From Paracoccaceae bacterium (GTDB lineage Bacteria; Pseudomonadota; Alphaproteobacteria; Rhodobacterales; Rhodobacteraceae), in the NCBI GenBank assembly GCA_007119835.1, contig SKOX01000419.1, positions 1 to 5,314 of the forward strand: 5,314 nt of DNA, written 5' to 3'. Below, piece by piece: positions 1-5,314 of the stretch. A program made the position numbers and the translations under genes. A model generated the notes under the pieces. The model ran no database searches. It was not told the DNA's origin and worked only from the letters and a program-made list of their open reading frames with translations. Each line of letters begins with the position of its first letter. Position 1 is the first letter of the stretch.

Positions 1-378
1 GTGGATGGCGAGGCCCTGGTCCTCGAAGACCTCGGCGATCAGGCGCAGCGTCGCGTCGTCGCCGCTTTTCAGCCCGGCCAGCAGCCGCGGCGCGAGGCGC
101 ATCGCGGTGGCGTCGAAGCGCAGGGGGTTCAGCCGCGGCCGCCGCATGCCGCCGGCGAAGGTCGCGTCGCGGCAGCCGGCGGCACGCAGCTCGGCGAACA
201 TGCGGCCGGGCTTCTCGAAGCTCGCGCGCACGACCGGGTGGCCCTCGAGCCAGTCGAGCGGCTGCTCCTCGAAGACGACGACGCGGTAGGGGCGGCCGGT
301 GCGCCGGCAGGACTCGGCGACGAGGCGCGGCAGCGGCCCGCTGCCGGCGATGATCGCGAGCGGCCCGGCCTCAGCCAC
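1..378 (-). CDS. lpxI: UDP-2,3-diacylglucosamine pyrophosphatase LpxI, N-terminal part (3' partial)
   Basis: LpxI hydrolyses UDP-2,3-diacylglucosamine to lipid X and UMP, the fourth step of lipid A synthesis, and replaces the unrelated LpxH in alphaproteobacteria. The frame is open from a GTG at 378-376 to the left edge, giving 126 codons of a protein normally about 270-290 residues long. The visible part is the N-terminal LpxI domain: LAIIAGSGPLPRLVAE (7-22), FAGGMRRPRLNPL (74-86) and LKSGDDATLRLI (103-114) are family motifs. The catalytic DUF1009 domain lies outside the window. No ATG is available near this position; GTG is chosen because the protein then starts just before the first strand. 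The start overlaps the lpxA stop by 8 nt (GTGGCTGA). Upstream there is only a weak GGGG, so initiation probably depends on coupling to lpxA. lpxB is the expected next gene, not visible here. Confidence 0.93.
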   Translation of the reverse strand, partial: MAEAGPLAIIAGSGPLPRLVAESCRRTGRPYRVVVFEEQPLDWLEGHPVVRASFEKPGRMFAELRAAGCRDATFAGGMRRPRLNPLRFDATAMRLAPRLLAGLKSGDDATLRLIAEVFEDQGLAIH

Positions 379-1177
379 GGCCCCGGCCGGCCGGCATGGT
401 GATGGCGCGGTGCGAGCCCTCGAGCACGAAGTCGGCGATCTCGACGACGAGCGGGTTGCCCTCGTGCCGCGCCCGGGCGGCGCGAACGCGCTCGGCAAGC
501 GCGCCCTCGCCGTCGAACATCTCGTCGAAGGCCGCGCGCAGCGCCGAGAGCTCGGCACGGGCGAGGCCGCGGCGCTTCAGCCCGACGAGGTTGAGCCCGA
601 TCAGCTTCGCCCGGTCGCCGAAGACCATGCCGTAGGGCACGACGTCCGAGGCGACGGCGGCCAGCCCGCCCACCATGGCGCCGTGGCCGATGCGGACATG
701 CTGGTGGATGCCGGCGAGACCGCCGAGGATCGCGCCGTCGCCCACCGTGACATGGCCCGAGAGCGAGGCGCCGTTCGCCATGACGATGCGGCTGCCGAGC
801 GTGCAGTCGTGGCCGACATGGCAATGCATCATCAGGTAGTTGTCGTCGCCCATCCGGGTGATGCCGCCGCCCCTGGCGGTGCCGGGGCTGAGGCTCACGT
901 ACTCGCGCAGCGTGTTGCGGGCGCCGATCACGAGCTCGGTCCGCTCGCCGCGCCACTTGAAGTCCTGCGGCGGCTGGCCGAGGGAAGCGAAGGGGAAGAC
1001 CTGACTGCCCGCGCCGATGCGGGTGTGGCCGGCGATCACCACGTGGGAGTGCAGGACGACGCCTTCGGCGAGCTCGACGTCGGGCCCGACGACGCAATAG
1101 GCGCCGATGCGGCAGCCGGGACCGATCCGGGCGCCGTCCTCCACGATCGCCGTGGGATGGATCGCGGCCTCGGCCAT
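371..1177 (-). CDS. lpxA: UDP-N-acetylglucosamine acyltransferase LpxA
   Basis: LpxA performs the first step of lipid A synthesis in the cytosol, moving an (R)-3-hydroxyacyl chain from ACP to the 3-OH of UDP-GlcNAc. The 268-residue protein (E. coli LpxA has 262) starts with hexapeptide repeats (HPTAIVEDG, ARIGPGCRIG) that form the left-handed beta helix to about residue 190. A helical C-terminal domain with LVGLKRRG (197-204) follows. The catalytic base is His123 in HVGHDC, equal to E. coli His125. His120, His142 and His158 match E. coli His122, His144 and His160, and Asp72 and Lys74 match Asp74 and Lys76. E. coli His99 is replaced by Ser97. Gly171 matches Gly173, the E. coli residue linked to C14 chain selection. 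The last residues (AGRGRG) come from a GC-rich palindrome and extend past the usual end, giving an 8-nt overlap with lpxI. Confidence 0.98.
   Translation of the reverse strand: MAEAAIHPTAIVEDGARIGPGCRIGAYCVVGPDVELAEGVVLHSHVVIAGHTRIGAGSQVFPFASLGQPPQDFKWRGERTELVIGARNTLREYVSLSPGTARGGGITRMGDDNYLMMHCHVGHDCTLGSRIVMANGASLSGHVTVGDGAILGGLAGIHQHVRIGHGAMVGGLAAVASDVVPYGMVFGDRAKLIGLNLVGLKRRGLARAELSALRAAFDEMFDGEGALAERVRAARARHEGNPLVVEIADFVLEGSHRAITMPAGRGRG
386..395. repeat. 10-bp perfect GC palindrome at the end of lpxA
   Basis: The sequence gccggccggc is identical on both strands and sits 8 nt upstream of the lpxI GTG, in the last codons of lpxA. It is part of a run of CCGG units. It may be only a chance product of high GC, but it occupies the place where an lpxI ribosome binding site would be expected. 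Confidence 0.4.
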
Positions 1178-1180
1178 GGA

Positions 1181-1666
1181 TCAGCCCTTCGCCTCGATGT
1201 CCTCGGGCCGCATGATCATCGCCATGAAGGCGGCCTCGGCCGCGACGGCGCCGTCGACGCGGGCCTCGCCCGTGAAGCTCCAGACCTTGGCGCGGGCGCG
1301 CACGCGGGTGACGTGCAGCTCGAGCCGGTCGCCCGGCACCACCGGCCGGCGGAAGCGGGCCTTGTCGATGCCCATGAAGTAGACGAGCAGGTTGTGGTCG
1401 TCGCCGACGTCGAGGGACTTGGCGCAGATCAGCGTCGCGGTCTGGGCCATCGCCTCGACGATCAGCACGCCGGGCATGACGGGCCGCGACGGGAAGTGCC
1501 CCGCGAAGAACGGCTCGTTCATCGAGACGTTCTTGATGCCGGTCGCGCGCTCGCCCGGCACGAGATCGAGCACCCGGTCGATCAGGAGAAACGGCGGCCG
1601 GTGCGGGATGAGGCGCTGGATCTCGTTGATGTCGACGATGCCGGCTGCTTCGGCCTCATGCTCCAT
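1181..1666 (-). CDS. fabZ: 3-hydroxyacyl-ACP dehydratase FabZ
   Basis: This cytosolic enzyme removes water from (R)-3-hydroxyacyl-ACP to give trans-2-enoyl-ACP in each round of fatty acid elongation. The 161-residue hot-dog-fold protein (E. coli FabZ has 151) has the motif LIPHRPPFLLID at 19-30. Its active-site segment, GHFPSRPVMPGVLIVEAMAQ, lies at 56-75, with catalytic His57 and Glu71. The second conserved block, YFMGIDKARFRRPVVPGD, is at 96-113. The N-terminus carries about ten extra residues before the conserved domain, but the strong upstream GGAGGAG supports the ATG at 1666. The gene follows skp by 6 nt and precedes lpxA by 3 nt. Because LpxA draws on the same 3-hydroxyacyl-ACP pool, co-expression of the two would balance membrane phospholipid against lipid A. 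In many proteobacteria lpxD lies just before fabZ; here skp does. Confidence 0.98.
   Translation of the reverse strand: MEHEAEAAGIVDINEIQRLIPHRPPFLLIDRVLDLVPGERATGIKNVSMNEPFFAGHFPSRPVMPGVLIVEAMAQTATLICAKSLDVGDDHNLLVYFMGIDKARFRRPVVPGDRLELHVTRVRARAKVWSFTGEARVDGAVAAEAAFMAMIMRPEDIEAKG
1185..1190 (-). promoter_or_regulatory. Ribosome binding site of lpxA inside the end of fabZ
   Basis: GAAGGG lies 7 nt before the lpxA ATG at 1177 and is formed by the last sense codons of fabZ (Ala-Lys-Gly). Only 3 nt separate the fabZ stop from the lpxA start, which points to translational coupling. Confidence 0.65.
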
Positions 1667-1672
1667 GGCGCA

Positions 1673-2281
1673 TCACTCCTCCCCCGGCTCCGGCGCGTAG
1701 CGGGCCGGATTGTCGTTCCGTCGGTCCGTCTCGGACAGCGGGCCCGGTTCGTCCGTGTCCGTCTGCTCGCCCGCCCGCGCGTCGATCTCGGCGATGACGG
1801 CGTCGGTGATGTTCAGGGACTGGTCGGCGAGCAGGACGCTGGATTCGTCGAAGATCGCATGCGCGCCGTAGCGAGACAACAGCTGCACGAGGATGGGCGC
1901 GACGCCGGCATAGAACTGACGTCGACGCTGGTCGAACTCGAGGACCAGGGCGGTGGAGCGCGCGTCCTGCTCGCGGCGCGCCTCGACGACGCGGGCGTCG
2001 AAGTCGTCGGCGATCTCGCGGAACTCCTCCGGCGAGACCGTGGGGCGCAGCTCGGTCAGCCGCTGCTCCTCCTCCTCGAAATACTGGTCGATGGCGCGGG
2101 CCTCGGCGCGCAGCGCGTCGCGCGCGGCCTCCTCCTCGGCCAGAAGCGCCTGGCCGGCGCGCGACCCGGTCAGGATGCGTTCCTGATTGAGGAGAAGGAA
2201 GGGCGCGCCCTCCTGCGCCCCCGCCGCCGGCGCGAGCATGGCGAGGACGAGGGCGAGAATGAGGGCAGAACGGCGCGGCAT
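1673..2281 (-). CDS. skp: Periplasmic chaperone Skp/OmpH family
   Basis: Skp is a trimeric periplasmic holdase that protects unfolded outer-membrane proteins on their way to BamA; its position directly after bamA fits. The 202-residue protein has a signal peptide (basic MPRR, then a hydrophobic core) with probable cleavage after AGA at residue 22. Residues 28-40, FLLLNQERILTGS, are the first strand and family entry motif. Residues about 41-135 form the long charged coiled-coil tentacle, including a run of four Glu at 69-72. Residues 140-168, with the ending SLNITDAVIAEID, return to the trimerisation body. Residues about 169-202 are an extra, probably disordered acidic tail. The mature part has about 39-40 acidic residues against about 20 arginines and no lysine, opposite to the basic E. 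coli Skp. The ATG at 2281 is preferred because it gives a complete signal peptide. The last codons contain the ribosome binding site of fabZ. Confidence 0.92.
   Translation of the reverse strand: MPRRSALILALVLAMLAPAAGAQEGAPFLLLNQERILTGSRAGQALLAEEEAARDALRAEARAIDQYFEEEEQRLTELRPTVSPEEFREIADDFDARVVEARREQDARSTALVLEFDQRRRQFYAGVAPILVQLLSRYGAHAIFDESSVLLADQSLNITDAVIAEIDARAGEQTDTDEPGPLSETDRRNDNPARYAPEPGEE
1676..1682 (-). promoter_or_regulatory. Strong ribosome binding site of fabZ inside the end of skp
   Basis: GGAGGAG is a near-perfect Shine-Dalgarno sequence ending 9 nt before the fabZ ATG at 1666. It is encoded by the final Gly-Glu-Glu codons of skp, so the acidic end of Skp and the fabZ translation signal share the same bases. 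It is the strongest such site in the window. Confidence 0.75.
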
Positions 2282-2284
2282 CAG

Positions 2285-2289
2285 CCTTC
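2285..2289 (-). promoter_or_regulatory. Ribosome binding site of skp overlapping the bamA stop
   Basis: GAAGG overlaps the bamA TGA (2290-2288) and lies only 3 nt before the skp ATG. The short spacing and the overlap suggest that ribosomes finishing bamA help start skp (translational coupling, inferred). Confidence 0.5.
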
Positions 2290-4603
2290 AGAAACGCGTC
2301 TGGATGGTGAAGCGGAAGCGCTCGTCGACGTCCCCCGCCCGCTTTCTGAGCGGCCAGGCGTAGTTGAAGCGCAGGGGGGCGAAGGCGGTCTCGAAGATGA
2401 CGCTGACGCCGACGGAGGAGCGGAGATAGAAGCTGTCGTCGACCTCCTCCGCGCCGGCGGTGTTGTCGAGGCCCCAGACCGAGCCCGCGTCGGCGAACAG
2501 CGCGCCGAAGATGCCGTATTCCTCGGGGAGGCCCAGCGGAAAGCTCGCGTCGAGCCGGCCGACGGCGAAGTAGTTGCCGCCGAGCGGCTCGTCGATCCGG
2601 ATGTCGTTGATCGTCCCGCGGTCGCGCGGCCCGATGCCGTTGCGGGCGAAGCCGCGAAAGCTGTCGCCGCCGGTGGTGAAGCGGTCGGTGACGAGGCTGT
2701 CGCCGTCCCAGAACAGCGCGCCGCCCTCGATCGTCGCGGAGACGATCACGTCCTCGTCGAAGAAGCTCGTGAAGGCGCGCGCCGCGGCCCGGGTCTTGGA
2801 GAAGCGCGTGTCGCCGCCGGCGCCGGCGAAGTCCTGGTTGAGGGTCAGGATGAAGCCCGCGGTGGGGTCGACGACGGAGTTCCGACGGTCGAAGGCGTAG
2901 GTGAAGCCGAAGGCCGAGGTGATCGCGCTGCCCTCCTCGGCGGCGATGATCGGCGACGCGGTTGCGCGCACGCCCCGGATCTCGTCCTCGCTCAAGCGGT
3001 AGCGGAGCGTCAGCCGGCCGTTCTCGCTGACCGGGAAGCCGAGGCGCGGTTCGAAGCCGGTATTGGTGGTCTCGAAGGCCAGTTCGTCGAAGTTGCGCTG
3101 GCGCCGGTAGATGGAAAAGCCGGCGAGCAGGTCGCGGTCGAGGAGCGCGGGTTCGGTGAAGCCGAACTCGACGTTGCTGAACTGCGCGCCGCCCGAGAAG
3201 GCGGCCGAGACGGTCTGGCCGCGCCCGAGGAAGTTGCGCTCGGTGACGCTGATCTGGGCGGCGAAGCCCTCATTCGACGAGAAGGCGCCGCCGAGGTTGA
3301 GGCTGCCGGTCGGCTGCTCCTCGACCTCGACGCGGACCACGGCCGAGGCCGGCGCCGCGCCTTCGCGGACGCTGACCTGCGCGCGGGAGAAGTAGCCGAG
3401 GCCCCGGATGCGATCCTCGGCGGCGCGCACCTCGCGGGCGTTGAAGGCGTCGCCCTCGACCACGCGGAACTGGCGGCGGATGACCCGGTCGAGGGTGCGG
3501 GTGTTGCCGACGATGTCGATGCGCTCGATGAAGACGCGCTCGCCTTCCTGCAGCTCGAAGGTGATGTCGACCCGGCGGTTGACGTCGTCGCGGTCGACGC
3601 GGGGGACGATCTCGACGAAGGCGAAGCCCCGCTGTCCGGCCTGGAAGGCCATGCGCTCGATCACCCGCTCGACCTGGACGGCGTTGTAGACCGAGCCGGG
3701 GCGGATCTCGCGCAGGAGCGGGACGAACTCGGCGGCGTTGAGGCCGGGGATGTTCGAGACGACCGACGGCGTGCCGAAGTCGTACCGCTCGCCCTCGTTG
3801 ACGGTGAAGGTGACGAAGAAGGCGTCGCGTTCGGGCGCGAGCTCGGCCGTCGCCGAGGCGACGCGGAAGTCGATGTAGCCGCGCTCGAGGTAGAACTGGC
3901 GCAGCAGCTCGCGGTCGAGCTCGAGCCGGTCGGCGTCGTAGGTCAGCCCGCCGAAGATCGAGGTCCAGAGATTGGCCTGGCCGGTCTGGATCGCCCGGCG
4001 CAGGCGGCTGTCGGAGAACACCCGGTTGCCGACGAAGGCCACGCGCTGCACCGGCGTCACCCGGCCCTCGAAGACCTGGAAGACGAGGTCGACGCGGGCG
4101 TCGGCCCGGCGGATGATGACCGGCTCGACCCGGGCCGCGAAGCGCCCGGCGGCGCGGTAGGCGTCGAGGATGCGCTGGGCGTCGGCCTCGGCCGCGGCGG
4201 GCGAGTAGGCGAGGCGCGGCCGGAGCTCGACCACCTGGGCGAGGGTGTCGTCGTCGAGCGCCCGGTTGCCCTCGAAGGCGATGCGGTTGATCGTCGGGCG
4301 CTCGACGACGTTGATGACGAGGCGGCCTGCCTCCGGCACGATCTCGACCTGCTCGAAGAGGCCGGTGGCGAAGAGGCGCCGGACGGCGAGGTTGATCTCC
4401 TCGGGCGTCACCGGGACGCCCGCCTCGAGCCCGGCGAAGACGCGCACGGTCTCGGGGTCGATGCGCTGGGTGCCGGCCACGTCGATGCGGGTGAAGACGG
4501 CAGTGGCCTGGGCGTCGCTCGGCAGGCTCGGCGCCGACAGGGCCAGTGCCAATATCAGCGAGCCCGCCAGCCTGGCGGACCCCTTCCTCAGCGGCTTGAT
4601 CAT
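2288..4603 (-). CDS. bamA: Outer membrane protein assembly factor BamA (Omp85)
   Basis: BamA is the essential core of the BAM complex and folds beta-barrel proteins into the outer membrane. The 771-residue protein (E. coli BamA has 810) starts with a signal peptide, with probable cleavage after AQA at residue 33. Five POTRA domains follow, at about 36-102, 103-181, 184-275, 277-355 and 357-432; the glycine-asparagine turns FEGN, FVGN and IVGN mark POTRA 2, 3 and 5. Residues about 433-771 form the 16-strand barrel. The conserved lid-loop motif appears as FRGF at 649-652, followed by NGIGPRD. The protein ends in FRFTIQTRF, a typical beta-signal with terminal Phe. The block RIDIVGNTRTLDRVIRRQF (361-379) closely resembles Rhodobacterales BamA as I recall it. 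There is no cysteine, so the L6 disulfide of E. coli BamA is absent. Only four lysines occur, two of them in the signal peptide. The stop is 6 nt before skp. Confidence 0.98.
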   Translation of the reverse strand: MIKPLRKGSARLAGSLILALALSAPSLPSDAQATAVFTRIDVAGTQRIDPETVRVFAGLEAGVPVTPEEINLAVRRLFATGLFEQVEIVPEAGRLVINVVERPTINRIAFEGNRALDDDTLAQVVELRPRLAYSPAAAEADAQRILDAYRAAGRFAARVEPVIIRRADARVDLVFQVFEGRVTPVQRVAFVGNRVFSDSRLRRAIQTGQANLWTSIFGGLTYDADRLELDRELLRQFYLERGYIDFRVASATAELAPERDAFFVTFTVNEGERYDFGTPSVVSNIPGLNAAEFVPLLREIRPGSVYNAVQVERVIERMAFQAGQRGFAFVEIVPRVDRDDVNRRVDITFELQEGERVFIERIDIVGNTRTLDRVIRRQFRVVEGDAFNAREVRAAEDRIRGLGYFSRAQVSVREGAAPASAVVRVEVEEQPTGSLNLGGAFSSNEGFAAQISVTERNFLGRGQTVSAAFSGGAQFSNVEFGFTEPALLDRDLLAGFSIYRRQRNFDELAFETTNTGFEPRLGFPVSENGRLTLRYRLSEDEIRGVRATASPIIAAEEGSAITSAFGFTYAFDRRNSVVDPTAGFILTLNQDFAGAGGDTRFSKTRAAARAFTSFFDEDVIVSATIEGGALFWDGDSLVTDRFTTGGDSFRGFARNGIGPRDRGTINDIRIDEPLGGNYFAVGRLDASFPLGLPEEYGIFGALFADAGSVWGLDNTAGAEEVDDSFYLRSSVGVSVIFETAFAPLRFNYAWPLRKRAGDVDERFRFTIQTRF

Positions 4604-4611
4604 GACGCCTG

Positions 4612-4617
4612 CCCTTC
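4612..4617 (-). promoter_or_regulatory. Ribosome binding site of bamA
   Basis: GAAGGG lies 8 nt before the ATG at 4603-4601 and supports that start. It sits immediately downstream of the hairpin in the rseP-bamA gap, so the accessibility of the two elements could be linked. Confidence 0.7.
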
Positions 4618-4623
4618 GCCCCC

Positions 4624-4642
4624 CGGCGGGTTCGCCCCGCCG
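4624..4642 (-). other. Intercistronic hairpin between rseP and bamA
   Basis: On the transcribed strand, CGGCGGG and CCCGCCG form a perfect 7-bp, all G/C stem around the 5-nt loop GCGAA. It fills much of the 45-nt gap between the rseP stop and the bamA start. No run of T follows, so it does not look like an intrinsic terminator. It ends 6 nt before the GAAGGG ribosome binding site of bamA, so an effect on bamA translation or on mRNA processing is possible. That role is inferred; only the base pairing is seen. Confidence 0.55.
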
Positions 4643-4648
4643 CTTATA

Positions 4649-5314
4649 TCAACTCACCAGTCGCATGATGTCGTTGTAGGTGGCGAATACCATGAGGAAG
4701 AGAATCAAGCCAAGACCAATCGTCATCGCGACCTGCATCGCCCGCTCGCTCGGCGGCCTGCCGCGGGCGGCCTCGATCGAGAAGGCGACGAAATGCCCGC
4801 CGTCGAGCACCGGGATCGGGAAGAGGTTGATGAGCCCGATCGCCGTCGAGATGATCGCGATCAGCGTGATGAAGTTCACCAGGCCCTGCGCCGCGGTCTC
4901 GCCGGAGATCTGGGCGATGCCGAGCGGCCCCTGCAGGTTCTCCGCGCCGAGCGTGCCGGTGATGATGTGCTTGAGCCCCGTGAGCGACATCACGATGACG
5001 TCGACCGTGCGCTCGACGCCGTGGCCGACCGCCGTCCAGGGCGCCGGGGTCTCGGTGGCCGGGAAGTACAGCGACGCGCCGGCGACGCCGATCATCACCC
5101 GCCGCTCGAAGCCGCCCTCGCCGTCGGCGGTGTCGCGTTCGGCCGGCGTGATCTGCGTCTCGATCTCGCGGCCGTCGCGCCAGACGGTGATCGGGATCGA
5201 CTGTCCCTCCGAGGCGAGCACCTTCTCGCGCAGCTCCTCGAAGGACGCCAGCGGCTCGCCGTCGGCCTCGACGATCACGTCGCCGCGGCGGAGCCCCGCC
5301 CGGCTCGCCGGCGA
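4649..5314 (-). CDS. rseP: RseP family site-2 zinc metalloprotease, C-terminal part (5' partial)
   Basis: This is an intramembrane protease of the inner membrane that, in the known family, cleaves anti-sigma factors and leftover signal peptides after a first periplasmic cut. The reading frame is open to the right edge, so the start and the HExxH zinc motif lie outside the window; 221 residues are visible. Residues 1-57 are the end of a PDZ domain, beginning SPASRAGLRRGDVIVEADG. Residues 125-136 carry the family signature NLQGPLGIAQIS. Residues 144-169 form a hydrophobic membrane segment leading into PIPVLDGGH, where Asp171 of the LDG motif is the expected third zinc ligand. Residues 193-212 are the last membrane helix. 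The stop lies 45 nt before bamA, the usual neighbour of rseP. A GTG at 5276-5278 falls inside the PDZ domain and is not a real start. The family call is secure; the physiological substrate in this organism is unknown. Confidence 0.96.
   Translation of the reverse strand, partial: SPASRAGLRRGDVIVEADGEPLASFEELREKVLASEGQSIPITVWRDGREIETQITPAERDTADGEGGFERRVMIGVAGASLYFPATETPAPWTAVGHGVERTVDVIVMSLTGLKHIITGTLGAENLQGPLGIAQISGETAAQGLVNFITLIAIISTAIGLINLFPIPVLDGGHFVAFSIEAARGRPPSERAMQVAMTIGLGLILFLMVFATYNDIMRLVS

Noticed and set aside
1..402. A 133-codon plus-strand open frame
   Set aside because: It is antisense to the clear LpxI frame, has low-complexity Arg/Ala/Gly composition and matches no known family.
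129..1097. A 322-codon open frame on the minus strand, overlapping lpxA and lpxI in another frame
   Set aside because: It translates to an Arg/Ala/Pro-rich sequence with no recognisable motif and lies on top of well-recognised lpxA and lpxI frames. It is a product of the high GC content.
1671..1673. An ATG overlapping the skp stop (TGATG) as the fabZ start
   Set aside because: This frame meets a stop after five codons. The fabZ frame starts at the ATG ending at 1664.
4624..4642. The hairpin before bamA as a rho-independent terminator
   Set aside because: It is followed by GGGGGCGAAGG with no T run, and the downstream genes are on the same strand with tight spacing.
4643..4671. A TATAAG sequence after the rseP stop as the -10 box of a bamA promoter
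   Set aside because: The best -35 candidates at 16-18 nt spacing (CATCAT, ACATCA, GACATC) match poorly. One AT-rich hexamer is not enough to call a promoter.
4245..4679. A 144-codon plus-strand open frame across the start of bamA
   Set aside because: It is antisense to the BamA signal peptide and first POTRA domains and has Ser/Arg-rich shadow composition with no domain.
5276..5278. A GTG as the start of the rseP-like gene
   Set aside because: The frame is open upstream to the window edge and the upstream residues complete the PDZ motif, so this valine is internal.

Overview
The window is a conserved envelope-biogenesis operon from a high-GC alphaproteobacterium. Every supported gene is on the minus strand. 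By eye GC is around 70%, and third codon positions are almost all G or C. I recognise the order Rhodobacterales mainly from the BamA protein (its POTRA 5 block and the stretch after the RGF loop) and from the gene order rseP-bamA-skp-fabZ-lpxA-lpxI. Genus cannot be decided from the sequence alone.

Read in the direction of transcription (right to left), the layout is: the C-terminal part of the site-2 protease RseP (5314-4649, N-terminus outside the window); a 45-nt gap with a perfect 7-bp hairpin; bamA (4603-2288), the outer-membrane protein insertase; skp/ompH (2281-1673), a periplasmic chaperone; fabZ (1666-1181), the 3-hydroxyacyl-ACP dehydratase; lpxA (1177-371), the first lipid A acyltransferase; and the first 126 codons of lpxI (378-1), the UDP-2,3-diacylglucosamine pyrophosphatase, which runs off the left edge. 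The junctions are 45, 6, 6 and 3 nt apart, and lpxA and lpxI overlap by 8 nt. This is the pattern of a single translationally coupled transcript. No stretch over 300 bases lacks a gene, and I see no tRNA, rRNA, mobile element, CRISPR array or convincing promoter.

The genes jointly build the outer membrane. RseP cleaves membrane-embedded substrates in envelope-stress signalling. Skp carries unfolded outer-membrane proteins across the periplasm, and BamA folds them into the membrane. FabZ and LpxA both use (R)-3-hydroxyacyl-ACP, so this part of the operon sits at the branch between phospholipid fatty acids and lipid A. LpxI performs the fourth lipid A step.

Nothing here looks like a new system. 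The points worth a second look are: lpxD is absent from its usual place beside fabZ; Skp is acidic and lysine-free, whereas E. coli Skp is basic; BamA is nearly lysine-free; there is a hairpin just before bamA; the codons of the last RseP membrane helix are unusually A/T-ending; and two LpxA active-site positions bear on acyl-chain length and catalysis.
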